From: Wuchereria bancrofti
Taxonomy: Eukaryota > Nematoda > Chromadorea > Rhabditida > Onchocercidae
DNA length: 64,000 nucleotides
NCBI GenBank assembly: GCA_005281725.1
Contig: SSBO01000012.1
Location: 2,152,194 to 2,216,193, forward strand
Direction of reading: 5' to 3'
Shown here piece by piece: positions 36,293 to 54,956 of the stretch. The notes beneath the pieces are model-generated. The model worked only from the letters and a program-made list of their open reading frames with translations, was not told where the DNA came from and did not search any database. Position numbers and translations under genes: made by a program. Position 1 is the first letter of the stretch; each line of letters starts with the position of its first letter.

Positions 36293-39200
36293 ATGGCGGA
36301 GGAAATTGCAACGGCTGTTGGTAATATATTTATTGATGAATCAGATCACAAAAGTCAAAGCGCAAGGTATTTTTTTCCTCCTCTTCCTTTCTTCTGTTTG
36401 AAACGAGTACTTTATACCTGAAATTACGGTTAATTTCCACTTATTACTTTACTTCGTTTTAAGTAAAATTAAATATTTCGCATCTAAAATATATTTTAGA
36501 TTAAAAGCATTACTGCAGTCAATATTGAGTTCTGGCACTAACGAGAGAGATATCAGTAGTAATGTTAGCCGTATAGCGGAAGCTGGTAAGTTTTATATGT
36601 ACGATCTTTTTTTTTTTCAATAATTGTAAAACAAGCGTGATTTTACAGTTGACCTGCTGAGCCTCACGGAGTAGCAGCGATTGTGATTAAAGTGATTTGT
36701 AATAGTTGAATAGTTGTGAAAGGGACTTTCCATACATAAGCCATAAAAATTTCATGCCACATCTACTTCGATATGTTGGTCCGGATAGCGACCCAGCAAA
36801 TTTTTTTTTTTTATTTTATGTAAATATGAAAACTGAATAATTTTTATTCCAATATAAAAATTTTGCGATAACGAACTGATTCTCGTCATCATCAGTTGAT
36901 TTACTTGCTATCCCACAAGGCAGATATGTTATTTCTAGTTGTCAATAAAGAGACTATCTCAATGGTAGTATCTAGACAATTTGTTACTGACATAGTAGCG
37001 GCGCTGGATGATTTGAAGCCATGTCTTGTCAAAGAAGTCGCTAAAGCTTTGTTGAATATTGTGCAATCACGCCTAATTTCTTACGAGGAACAAGTAATGA
37101 CTATATGCATTTATAGTAAATTATTTTTTGCTTCATGTGTGACATTTCTAAGCTTATAGTTTTACATGTGTTTCAACTGTAATTTCACGTGCGCCACTGG
37201 ATCTTCCCATTATTACCATATATGATTCATTAGGTAGACTATTAATATTGAAGGAAAATTCATGCTAATGTTTCAGGTAACGCAGTTGCGTTTTCGACTT
37301 GCAGACTTGTACGAAGGCGATGGTGATAGTGGCGAAGCAGCGAAAATACTTATGGCTATACCTCTGGAGACAGGACAGAGGTAGAAGTTTGTGGTAGTAA
37401 TATACATGCTGTAAAATTTTTCTATAAATACTAATAGAAAATTTAAGTAGAAATCATTTTCTGAGCAATATACTTAAGTTTATGAAATGATAATAGAATA
37501 GTGGAAGGTTGAATACTTAGATTATATTCAATACTCCAATTAGCTTCTCGTGATTCGGGGCATAATTAGGCAGTCTTTATTTCCTTCTTTTTCTATAAAT
37601 TCCTAATCAAATAGAATATCATATTTTTACTGTTTATAATATTGTATATACAATTTGTCAATTCAAACTTTTTAATTTCAAAAGATGGATTTTAGGACAT
37701 ACCCTCCAGAATTGAAAATGCGTACATACTTAAGGATAGCGCAGTTAGCATTGGACTATAAAAATTCAGAAGAAGCAGAAAGTTTTGTTAATCGTGCCTC
37801 GATGTTGTTCAACGATGTTTCAAAAGACGACGAGTTAATTGTGATATTCAAAGTAAGAAAGAAATGATATGGGAATGTTTTTTTTTTTTTTGAAAATAAG
37901 GAAGAAAACAACAACAATCCATATAGAGTAGAATAGAATTATTCTTTAAAGTATAAGCTGGGTAAAAATCTATCAAGAAATAAATCAGATCGAAATGCAT
38001 ATATTTCATAAATCCTTCGAATTATATGTTGAATGTTCTTGCTTAAAATAAAAAATTAAACAGATGAAACAGTTTTTTAGTCTTTGTACGCGAAAGTGTT
38101 GGATCATCGAAATAAATTCATTGAAGCTGCACAGCGGTACTATGATCTCTCTTTGTTCCAAAATATGTTGACTACCTCCGAGAAATTGCAAGCGCTTACG
38201 AATGCCATTTCTTGCACAGTTTTGGCTTCACCAGGTATTGTGTAGCAATATTTCGTTTTGTATGTAACTTTAAAATATAGATTTCAATATGATTAAAGGT
38301 AATTATAAGCTAAATAATCACTGGACTAACTCATAAGCTTGTAACTAACCGGAACATATTCAGAATTGGTCCTCTTCAAAATTGCAGGAATCTTTAAACT
38401 AAGGAAATGACGGTAAACGATTAGATATTCTATTAGATGTTGAGAGGCGATCCTGAAGGATATGCCAGATATGCGTCATACAGAGAATATGTGATTTAGA
38501 TCAATAATCTTTTGTCAGCGGTCAGACATTTACACTCCGCTATGGCGTTATGATCCATATAATTCTACAGGCGCGCAACGATCTCGTATGTTAACAACAC
38601 TATATAAAGATGAACGCTGTTCTAGCTTAGCAGCGTATGGTATATTGCAAAAAATGTATTTTGAAAGGCTGATTCGAAATGATGAGGTAAGTTTTTAGTA
38701 ACACTTTTTGAGTTTTGGTTTTTTTTTTCTCTCTTTATTTTCTTTTTTAAATAAATTTCTCAACTTTCGTTTGCGTATTTTGTAAAACTTGCAGTAATGA
38801 ATATGTAAAGTTGTCGAGTTTTGTTTGTAAATTAAATTTTATACACCTAGTAACTTTTTTCACTTGTTATGTTCGTTTTGAGGTGATGGAATTTGAAAAA
38901 TCGTTATCTTTGCATCAGCGAGTTACTCATGGTGGTTGGAGTCTTCTGCAACGAGCCGTCATTGAACACAATTTTACTGCAGTCAGCAAAATTTTCGCCA
39001 ATATCACATTTGAACAGCTTGCTAAACTTCTCGACATTGATCGTAGACAGGTTCTTTAAATTTTATATTCCACATTCACGAAGTATATTTTTTATTTTTA
39101 TGCTTACTTTCGACAGACTCATCAAATCAAAAATCTTGCCTCATTGTCTTTGCTTTGTTTAGGGTTTCAGCTATACCCGCCTTATTTCGTCCCTTGTTGG

Positions 39201-39776
39201 CAAGTGTTGCAAGAAGCTTTGTTATTGTTTTTTTTTCAAATTCAAATGACTAAAAAGATTTTATACTTTTGTATATGTTTTCATAAAATGTATTCATTCA
39301 TTGGAGGCAGAGAAAATGGCATGGCAAATTATCGCTGATGGACGTGTTGGAGGCATCATCGACCAGGTCGACGGAATTGTACATTTTACTCGTTGGTGTA
39401 TTTCTGATTTCATTTTATTGTTCTTATTTGGTTGTATGCTGATATTTGATTTGCCCCTATTATCTTCAGCTTTTTTGTAACGCAATCTGTTTCACATGGT
39501 TTGCATCGTTTAATTAATTTTGTCACTCCTCTTTTGAAATGTTGTGGAATTTTATAAATTGAATTGATGGGATCAACGTTTTGGATACAGTTGATCTACG
39601 ATTTGTTAATCTGAATTATTGCAGATGCCGTGGATGAAGATGCGATACCGACAAAGGATGCTTTAGCAGAATGGGATCAACATATTGCTGAGTTGTGTCA
39701 AGACGTGAACATTGTCACTGACATGATCATTCAAAAGCACACACTATGGGTAGATTCGCGTAAACCTGCGGCTTGA
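36293..39776 (+). CDS. csn-4: COP9 signalosome complex subunit 4
   Basis: CSN4 is a PCI-domain subunit of the signalosome, which removes NEDD8 from cullin-RING ubiquitin ligases. Ten exons keep phase throughout: 36293-36366, 36500-36585, 36939-37093, 37277-37380, 37696-37852, 38081-38234, 38571-38686, 38883-39050, 39307-39391, 39625-39776, giving 416 residues against about 406 in human. Conserved stretches in order: [99 protein letters not shown], and in the PCI winged helix [18 protein letters not shown] and [12 protein letters not shown], then [16 protein letters not shown]. It starts 22 bases after a likely trans-splice acceptor. The insert between VHF and the final helix ([14 protein letters not shown]) is slightly longer than in human. 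Confidence 0.97.
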
Positions 39777-40620
39777 AATTATTTTGACACCGAGATGTAA
39801 ATTTGTCATCGCATGGATGAATAACAAAGATCCCGGTGTCGTGCAAGCTATATGGTTCTAGCGGGTGACAGCATTAGTTACATATCTGATTAATATGGAA
39901 GCAACAGTAGGTTCCTTTTCAAAGACTACTAACTGGCTTGTATGCTGTATTAACACATTAATATAATTAATGAATTAATGTTTGTGATTTTTGGAATTTT
40001 CATTACAATTATTTTAATTTGCAGAGTTCATATGTATTGTATTTCTTTTCCATGTTTCTATTTGAAGGTAATTTAATATTTCTTATTTTTATATCTCCTA
40101 TTTAGTATTTCTTATTTTTACATTTTCTATGTTTTTATATTTCCTATATATTTATTACATAGGAGAGTCAATTACAAATATGGTATAATAGCGATTCTGC
40201 GTGTGTAGTAATGATAAGTTTCATTTTTCAGATTTTTGTAAATTCATTTGTTTTATTTTTATTGTAATTACTTATAAGGTGTTCAGGTCTAATTAAAAAG
40301 GAAGTTGATAACAGCTATACGTTGTCCGTTTGTTACTACATGGCAGTGAGAGTTTTGCTTTGCTGATAGAAAGGAAGGTGAAATACGTGAACCGTAATAA
40401 ATGTTCGGAAGAGTTGGATAAGAAATATTTTTCAAAGCTTTTTTTGTATTCGATTAATAGTGAGGCTGCACTACTGGATTTTGCTTTTATCTCTGTAATG
40501 TATGAAACATATTATCCTTTAATTAGAACTTTGAAAATTTCTTGTTTCAAGAATTTTTTTTCTTTCACGCTACTTTAGCTGCCGTTTTTTTCTCTATTGC
40601 TGAAAGTTTTGGAAATTGGG

Positions 40621-40740
40621 ATGGTCTACCCCATCCACTACAGCGACGTTATCGATGATATTATTAATGCCTTTTCTGGTTACTTGCAACGGTTACTAAA
40701 TGCTGCTGTTGCGTCCTGCTCTGGCTGCCTCTTAGTTTGA
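40621..40740 (+). CDS. Possible small protein or terminal exon, unidentified
   Basis: ATG to TGA gives 39 residues starting MVYPIHYSDVIDDIINAFSG. An acceptor-like CTACTTTAG ends at 40578 and the frame stays open back to it (LPFFSLLLKVLEIG before the ATG), so this could be a last exon. GC content and amphipathic composition differ from the flanks. I do not recognise it, find no clear upstream exon, and cannot exclude chance. Confidence 0.25.
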   Translation: MVYPIHYSDVIDDIINAFSGYLQRLLNAAVASCSGCLLV

Positions 40741-43016
40741 GAAAAAAACTAGAAGTTGGCACCAGCTGGTACAAATTACGAATTACCACCAACGGCAATA
40801 TCAATGCTCACATAAACACAACATATTTATATATAAATTTTTGAGCTTATTTATAAATACATACAAATTTTTGGTTTTCTTGATCTTAAGAATTTAAAGA
40901 AAAAAGAAAAGTGCAAAATGATATGTTATCAACCAAAGGAGGAAAAGCGAAAACCCCGTCTAAATGCTTTATCCTTCCTTCTACTCATTACGTATCCTCT
41001 CCCCTCTGCACCTCGCACAAAAGCAAACGCATATATATGTATATATATATATGCATCATTCCCGTGTTATGGCACCTGTTCAGCCGCAGGGTGCTTATTT
41101 ATATTTGTAAATTCATTCTGGTATTTGGTCGTTCATAATTTCTGTTTTGGTTGTTTGTATATGATGGAATGATTGAAGTAAGCATGTTCAACTATTTTGT
41201 ACGATAGCAATCTTTTAGTGCAAAATGATTTTTGATCTGAAATTTTTATCAGAAATATTTAAATTTGGAAATTTATGAATTTTTTCATCCTTCTCAGGGG
41301 ATACATTGATAAGAATATGAAAAGATGTTATGTAAAAATGATATCGGAAGATAATAGACTAATATGCTTTATCGGTTTATTGTCTTGGTTAACTTTAACT
41401 TGTAATGAAATATGTGAAGCAATAAATGTAACTATAATAACAAGATGAAATACATAATAAACTACATTACATATATTGATATATGAAGCGGAATAGTTGT
41501 ATCTTAAATTTTTATATTTCAATATACAATACTTACCAGTACTATTAGAAACTGGTAACAAAGAATGACAACTTCAGTAAGGTTTAATAATAACAACTAA
41601 CGACAATAGTGATAATAGAGGCGACACATATACTTGCTCAGCAATCGACCATACTTATCTAACATTAGCCATCCTTTTGGAGGATCATGTTTGCATATGC
41701 AGTACAGGCAATGTGCAGTTTGCAATACAACTCAGTTTAGCTTTTGATATAATTTTCTATTAAGAAATATACACGGAAATTTAATCTTTCTCATTGCAAC
41801 ATTAAATAAGCGCAATAAATAATCAATCGTTTCATGATTTTGCATCCTTTGATCGAAATGATACGACGTGGCAATGTTATCCTAACTACGATGTAATTTC
41901 CATGATTTCGATTGTTTCAAAGATTTAATAAAATTGTAAAATAAATTTTTTTTTTTGGTCACATAACCAAGTGGGTGCTTTTTTGAATATATGTTTGTGT
42001 CATGCCAATGCGTGTTCTATCATTTTATGTTTGAAGGTTGATTCTAAGATTAACACGGTATTAGTAGCATGAGGAATATGATTTGTCATTCTATGAATCG
42101 TCAAATTAACAGAATTCATTACGGAAACTTAGGTCTCTTCCACAAAATAATTCTGTAATATATTTTCATTTATTGTTGTGATCACTACTAATGCATATTT
42201 TTTGTCATCGATGTACTACTAAAATATTTAATAATGAATACGGTATCAACGAAATGAGAAAGAAAAAATCCTGAAAGCAGGAAAAAACAATAAAAAGAAG
42301 CTGAATTTTTTAGGTCGTATGACGTTCACGTTACATTTTTCCACTAACTACAAAATTGCAAAATTATGCTTCGTATCTAAATTAAATGTGTAAAGTGAGT
42401 TGAAAAAAAAGTACAACTGCAAGTTTCCATCCAGATGTTTACGAACCTCTACTGATATAGATAGGTCCACTGATTGCATTGTTTCCAGTGGATTCACTGT
42501 ATTGTTTGTACATCTTTGCATTAGTGACGGAGGTCATTCGTTCAGGAAACCTTTCAAACATTTCCCTTTTCATATCATTTCCCTGCCGGTCAAGTTTGCG
42601 GGTTCACAGAAGCGGGGAAACGTTATTATCGCGGTGCATCCTTTCTTTCCCCCTTCCCCACTCACCGTGACATTCAAAGAAGTCATCCTCTTCTTCCCAC
42701 GTCTACCCATTATCAGTACCAGCGTTAATAATACAAACAAATATTAGTACAACCATCATAATCTCTAATCCAGACAATAGTCCCTTTATAATAAGTTTAA
42801 TGATTTGAGGAACTGATGTAATACTAATGGATATGCTATTGAACTTTCTCTACGATTGTTATCAGTATATCATTCCGGGAGCTTCGACTAGTGTTTCGCT
42901 CCTAACACATGGGTGTATGAGCCAGCATTGCCCCTCCCTTCGTGACCCCGAATGATCCACTGCCCGTTCACCGCTCCTTAATTCAATTCCAACCTTTCCT
43001 TAACCCGTACTTCTCC

Positions 43017-43612
43017 CATTCGTCTACTTATCCTTATATAATAATCATATATCAGTAGGGTGGCACTTCGTTTCCTCTTCATCGTCCATCAAATTTTCTT
43101 GAAACTAAAGCAATATATATTGATGACAGGGATGAATTGCCTTTCTACACTTTATTCTTATCTTATTATCACTGGATCAAAGATGAGTTTCTCTTTTTTT
43201 ATTTTTATTCTAACTTTTTTCGCATTTGTTCTTTCAGTGTTCAATACTTTTCAAAATTTTTTCTCAAATATTTCGCTGGAGTATAATTATCATCATTGCT
43301 GTTATTATTATTATTGTTATTATTATTGTTATCGTTTATTATTACTATTATTATTATTAATAATTAATAATTGATCATTAATTATTTTTATCATATATGA
43401 TTATTGCTTGCAGAGAGACGAGAAAATAGTATTTCGGGCTTTAACTGCTAACTGTTTATCCTCTATAAATAAGTGCTTCCTATGAAAAATGAAATTTCAC
43501 ATTCATAAACGGTGGACCACACATCACTTTTTCCATTCATCTACTTATCCTTATATAATAATCATATATTAGTAGGATGTCACTTCGTTTTCCTTTCATC
43601 GTCTATCAGATT
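43017..43612. repeat. Dispersed direct duplication of about 78 bp
   Basis: The segment at 43017-43094 recurs at 43534-43612 with about ten changes. Both contain CTACTTATCCTTATATAATA and then an ATCATATAT, AGTAGG and CACTTCGTTT series. The two copies flank the trinucleotide tract at 43290-43375. Confidence 0.85.
43290..43375. repeat. TTA/TTG trinucleotide tract
   Basis: Imperfect TTATTATTG repeats running into a TAATTAATAATTGATCATTA palindromic segment. It is low-complexity DNA. Confidence 0.85.
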
Positions 43613-44196
43613 ATTCGTGTATCTCGAAGTATAAGTAAATGTGCATTATAACATGTCGTTGAGATTTTTAAATAATCATTTTTTATGAACTATGGAAGAA
43701 AGTTCTACAGTGAAGAAATGCATTAAAAATTCTCAAATGACATTAGCCTAGATGGTTTAATTATTCTTGTCAAAAATATCATTTCAAGAAAGGAAAATTG
43801 AAAATACGACAATTGGTAACGGTAATTTCACTTGTAATTTGATACTTTATTCCTCGAAACTTTTAAACATTACTTTATATGCAAGGTTGGTCGTTTCAAA
43901 TTTTATTTTCTTCAAAAGCAATGATGTAAAATATACTATTGCGTACAGAGAGGTGAAACTTCAACTCTTTTTAAGAAAATTTAAGTAGTGAAATGATAAA
44001 AGGAACCATTCGAAGTGCAAATGAACTTCCTTGCTGTGAGTTTCGTGCTATCTTGAAAGAATCAGTTTTTTGAAATTGGGAATTTTTGAAGCTCTATCAC
44101 TCATCAAATCATTTCGAGAAAATTTGCTTGTTTGGAGTGAAATCTACCTCAACTGCTTAGTGGTATATGACTGAAGTAAAAGTTTCATAAAAGACA

Positions 44197-44485
44197 ATAA
44201 ATAATAATAATAGTAATAACAATAATGGATAATAGTGATAAATAACAATAATAAATAATAATAATGATAAATAATAATAATGAATAATTATAATATTAAA
44301 TAATAATAATAATGGTAAGTAGTAGTGATAATAATAAATGATAATGATTATTAATAATAAATAAATAATAATGATATAGCAATAATGGTAATAATAATAA
44401 CAATGATAATAGTAAATAATAATAATGACAAATAATAACAATAACAATAATTATAACAAATAATAATAACAATAATAATAATAAA
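44197..44485. repeat. Imperfect AAT/AAC/ATG trinucleotide array
   Basis: Nearly 290 bases of degenerate AATAAT with ATGATA and AACAAT variants. The array explains a minus-strand open frame of tyrosine, leucine and isoleucine repeats, which is not a protein. Its strand sense is opposite to the TTA tract at 43290. Confidence 0.92.
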
Positions 44486-46129
44486 ACACGATTTATTCTC
44501 TTTCCTTCCGTTGTTAAATTTATCGTTAGAAGTTGGTGAAAGGATTACCGGAGGATAATGACAATGTCAGTGTCTTCATTTATTCCGCAATGAGTGAAAA
44601 CCAGCATGTGTAAGTTTTCATTGTTGTCGTTTTGTCCTGAGGCACTTCTCCCAAAGGTCAATTTGTCAAAAAAAGGGGTCATTTGGTGTCAACGAAATTA
44701 AACATTCACTTTTCTATCCACTCTTCCAATTTTCCAGTCGACACAGATGACCCTTTTTGGTTTTTCCGTATGTATATATCCAAGACATAGATGATGATGA
44801 TGATACCTCCCAAGGCGAAGTTAGATTACCCGATCGGAAAAATCCGGTTCTACTGTAGCAAATGTGGTGCCCCCTACATTACTTCATTCCCTCTTTTTCT
44901 GGTGGATCGTCTTCAATGGCAAAGTGGCACTACTCATTTATTTCATGAAATTCGGAATCGTTTAACATTTTATCCTAAAATTTAAAATGTTATAATTTTG
45001 CAAGATTGAAGCAAGAAAAATTCCTATCATTTCTATCTCTTTTTCGTTCTAATCTTGCTAATTTCAACTGTCCATGTATCCTCTGGCCTGTAACGTTTAG
45101 AATTTTCAATTTAAACTTTTTCGTGATAGGTATCAGTCTCACATTTGACTATATGATTTAGTTACTAGCGTCAACAGTCATTCTCATATTCGACCTCTTT
45201 CAACAACGGTAGTAACGGCAATAATAAGGATGACAAACGGAAACAATGGAAGACGGAAGAAATAATGGTTGAAATGAACATCAACCATCAACAAATATAA
45301 GGAAAGTTATAGTGAAGCGTTTGCCCATCCAACGACTGAAGTGGCGTAACCAACGATTCTTCATTCTTTTGATTGATGGTTCCGTGATAATGGTTGACGA
45401 GAAACGTTAAATGCTTCAAGGCAGCAGTGGAGAAACAAATTGAATGGATTATACTTACTCTCGATCTAATATTATAATAAGAGAAACTATTAGGAGTTAG
45501 TTATAACTTGACATGAAAACTTCTCATTATCTTCCTCCTCTATCTTCATTATTTGCATTTATTCATAAGCTAATCGTGAATATCTCGATGTTATATTTCA
45601 ATGTTGATATCATTAGCTATAATTTACACCAATAATTTAATCTTTTGTAATACTGAACTGATTAATTACTTCGGAACTCCCTAAATGAAACAGTCAATCT
45701 TCTACAGATTCATTCTTCCATGATTGGGATTGCTTAAGATGAACTTCCACTATATAATAACGAAAGTTTCAATATTCCTAAGAAATGAATTTTTTAGTTT
45801 CATAATATATAGCAGTCATAATCGATTATTGTTGCCTATCCTTGCAGAAAACCAATTGATGTGCTATGAATGTTGTTTGAATAGAAAATACTTCCCTAAT
45901 TTTAGTTTCTTCAAATATTTCGCTTTATTTTAATTAAGGAAAATGAATGCATGTCATATATCCTAATCTTGATTATATCGAATAACAATGCTTACATATA
46001 TATATATACATATTGGTTGTTTAAGAGGGACGATAGCGCAGCACAAGATGGCACCTATAATCGTCACCATTACAAATTTTCGTTGCGCATTACTCTTACT
46101 TGCTTTCCTTTCCCTCATTCCTCCATTTT

Positions 46130-46215
46130 TTCACTTTTTTTTTTTCAATTACAGTTTGTTTGAAAACTTCACCCTTTCTCTCTCTCCCTCTTTTTCTCTT
46201 TCCCTCTCTGTACAT
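46130..46215. repeat. Pyrimidine-rich tract (CTTT/CTCT)
   Basis: Mostly C and T on the plus strand, including CTTTCTCTCTCTCCCTC. It is a potential nucleosome-free or triplex-forming element; nothing coding is supported. Confidence 0.75.
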
Positions 46216-47814
46216 CATGTGAAAGTTTATCAATGAAAGGAAAAAGTTTACTTTTCATGCGTACTTTTAAAATGCTTTGTTATTTTTTGCACTTATCGAG
46301 AAGTTAACTTCGATTTTATTTTTATGCTATCATTTTGTGTAGGATAATTTGAAAAGTTGTGGCAATTATAATTACAGTCATAATGATGAAGATATTAATT
46401 AGGATAATGATGAAATTGAACGATGATAATGATAGACAATATAAGTATTGAAAGAATAGCTTTTAAGCATGAACTTTAAGGATGTCGAATAATGCTACAT
46501 TCAATTCTGATAAACATGCAATAGTATTTGGCAGTGATTAACATGATAAATAATCATAATGCTAACGTAACTACCATATTCATTCTTTATTCATTTTTTG
46601 TAAACGAAAGACTTATTGATGTTAAAAGACTGACAATATTAGGACAATTTGTCCGAAATGGTACTCATATGAGTGCCACGGTGAAACGAACAAGACCAAA
46701 AGAAAGAAAGGTTATCACATATTTTGATATTCACTTATTTCTTCCTTTTCTTACTAATATTTTCGACTAAGCTTAAATTCACTCCACTATTCAAAATTTT
46801 CTTGGCTTCTTGAATTTGGTATTTCAATCTATTAAATGTGATATCAGACATTTTCAATAATTAAATTACTGATATGTATCGAATGTCATTTTGCTATGCT
46901 ACAAGTGCTTCTGTATGTTTGCTTCTGTATGATTACTATTCGAAGTAATAATATACTAAGTAATGAAGTCATAATTATATTCATTTTTTTGAGTTATAAA
47001 GAATATACCAATCAGTTTAAAAGTTTTCTCAGTCGTTTTTTCTTTTTCAATGGATGATATGGCTTTTAGATATTAAAATGCTCGCAATTTTCCTAATATC
47101 ACACATTTGTGGAGATGCATTTTTTTTTTTTTTTTTGTTAAATATTGCAGGGAAAAAAAAAACAAACGTATCTATTGTTGTGAATGTCTTACTACAGATT
47201 GTTTATTTAATTTCAATAGAAACATTCTCCAATAACAATAACTACGTTTAATTTCCCAATATCACACATTTGTTATGTAATCAACAAATGTCATTATATT
47301 TTCGTTTCTTCAAATATCTTAAATAAGCAATTTTGTTTGTTTTCTTATTTTTGCTGCTACAAATTATTTTTTCACTTCTAATTCAAAACTTGGTTTAGGA
47401 TTTGCATTGAAGTTCTAAAATAATATGGTCATTTTTCACTTTTCTTTTTTCTTTTCTTTTGAGGAAAAAACGAGAATTTTAAGCTTTAATGAAATTCTCG
47501 AACAATAAGCATAAAGCACGAATGGTGCGGTAGTAGTAGTAGTACGGAGGGAATGGGTAAGAAGAGAAAAGGGAGAAGAATATTTCCACAACAAAAATAA
47601 CGAATGTTGATGTTCCTGTTCCTCTGGTCATATGGCATAGAGGTGCTTGCTTGCCTGCTTGCTTCCTTGCTTCCGCAAGTTGTATCCATCCCGTGGGCGG
47701 ATCGTGGTGCCAGGAGGTGTTTGTTTGAGCAGTGTTTATTTCTAAACATGATAAATGTGAAAAATGCTTGTGAGTAGTAGTAGTACGGTGTCCGTCCTGG
47801 GCCTCTCCTCTTCA

Positions 47815-48016
47815 TGCCTTTCTTGACCACTATTTTATGCTTTGTTTTCTATCTCACTCTTTCTTGCTATTTGTCTTGTCCTCTCTCTCTCCCTCTATTT
47901 TGCCTTTGTCTATCCCTCTCCCTCTCTTCATATATCCATGCCTATATTTCCCTTTTTATTTCGTTACTGATGACCAAAATATATAAAAAAAAAAAAAAAA
48001 AAAAAACACACACACA
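47815..48016. repeat. Pyrimidine tract followed by poly-A and CA repeat
   Basis: CTCTCTCTCTCCCTC-type sequence is followed at 47983 by over 20 A and then CACACACACAT. It is simple-sequence DNA. Confidence 0.8.
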
Positions 48017-49174
48017 TATGTAATGTACGTACTCGAACATAGATGCACATAGAATGAGGGCTTGTTAGAATCAATTTTTATCTTTGCGTTATTTGAAAAA
48101 TATAAAAATTAATTTACAATTATAAAAATTCCGGTTGTTTTGGTAGGGATCAATAGGTCGATATCATTTGATTGATACATTCATTCTTATGTTAAGTTTT
48201 TTCTTTTTTTTTTTTTATTAAATGTCAAAATAAGGAATTCATATTAAAATACAATTATCAGTTAGTGAAGGCAATATTGAAGATGAAATAATTAGTTTTA
48301 ACGTAGTAAATTGAATAATTGTATGGGAAAAAAAATATGAAAAAATAATTTATCCTTGTTTTTAATGCTATATGTTATGGCACTTTTATGATTTACGACT
48401 TCAAATGATTAATGATAGATCTTTAGCATATGTCGATACAATTTTTATATTTACAACAATCATTGAGTTGCTTACTATCGGACTTAACTTTATTTCACTT
48501 TACTATATTATTGCTTTGCCTTCACAATTGTACATCATAATTGTTAAATATTGGTTGAATAAAATGGATATCTTATTTTTTTTCTTTTTTCTTCTTTGTA
48601 AATCGCCATATTTGCAAATCATTCAAATTGAAAAAAACAGCCAGTTTAGGTAGTTCAAGTGTCTACAGCCCATCCGACTAGGCTCTTCCTTAAAAAGCAC
48701 CAGTTAACACTAGAATGAGAGTAATTTCTGGAAATATGCCAGTATGTGACACATTGTTTTGTCGTCTTGCTTATGGCTTACTAAATATATGGTCGTTTGG
48801 CTTCTTTAACATTCAGCAAATAATTCCTTCCATAATTATGGCGTGAAGGTGTGAAATACTTTAAAATGTTTCTATTTCGAAATGCTACTACATCGAACTT
48901 TAATTAGGATATAATTTTAGCTCGGGAATGAAAAACAGCGAATTTTTCTATCTGTTTGTTTGTTGACTTCTCCTTCCAAAGAAAAAAGAAAAAAGATCTT
49001 TTTGTTTAAGGTCCACGGATGCATTTTGCCATTTTGGTCGCGTAAGATGGTCAGTGGTACTATTCATTCAATTTCCTCTGATTACAAGCCACTACTTGCT
49101 TCAACAATAATTCCTCAGCCACTGTTCAGTTTGTTTTTGCTACCTGTCAAAGCGACATCTATTTTTGTCACACT

Positions 49175-54956
<5,782 letters not shown>

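Larger units (their letters stand above)
39777..49174. other. 9.4 kb repeat-rich intergenic region without a supported gene
   Basis: After the csn-4 stop I find no exon with recognisable homology until the zinc-finger gene. The stretch holds simple repeats (43290-43375, 44197-44485, poly-A/CA near 47983-48016), pyrimidine-rich tracts (46130-46215, 47815-47960), an 80 bp duplication (43017 and 43534), and islands of higher GC near 42430-42720 and 47520-47830. One small open frame (40621-40740) deserves a check. The size and its place before a zinc-finger gene would suit regulatory DNA or distant 5' exons. Confidence 0.5.

Noticed and set aside
42400..42747. Overlapping open frames of 115 and 63 codons
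   Set aside because: Two frames are open over the same GC-richer bases, with no homology and no splice links to flanking genes.
44157..44447. 96-codon open frame of Tyr/Leu/Ile repeats
   Set aside because: It is a translation of the AAT trinucleotide array.
44791..44985. MMMM-start frame with FYCSKCGAPY as a possible zinc-finger exon
   Set aside because: The CxxC is not followed by a C2H2 spacing of histidines, and no donor joins it in frame to the zinc-finger gene.
47486..47830. 114-codon minus-strand open frame in a GC-richer island
   Set aside because: Its composition reflects TAG/TAC and CTTG simple repeats (YYYY, QAST runs). There is no domain and no nearby splice support.
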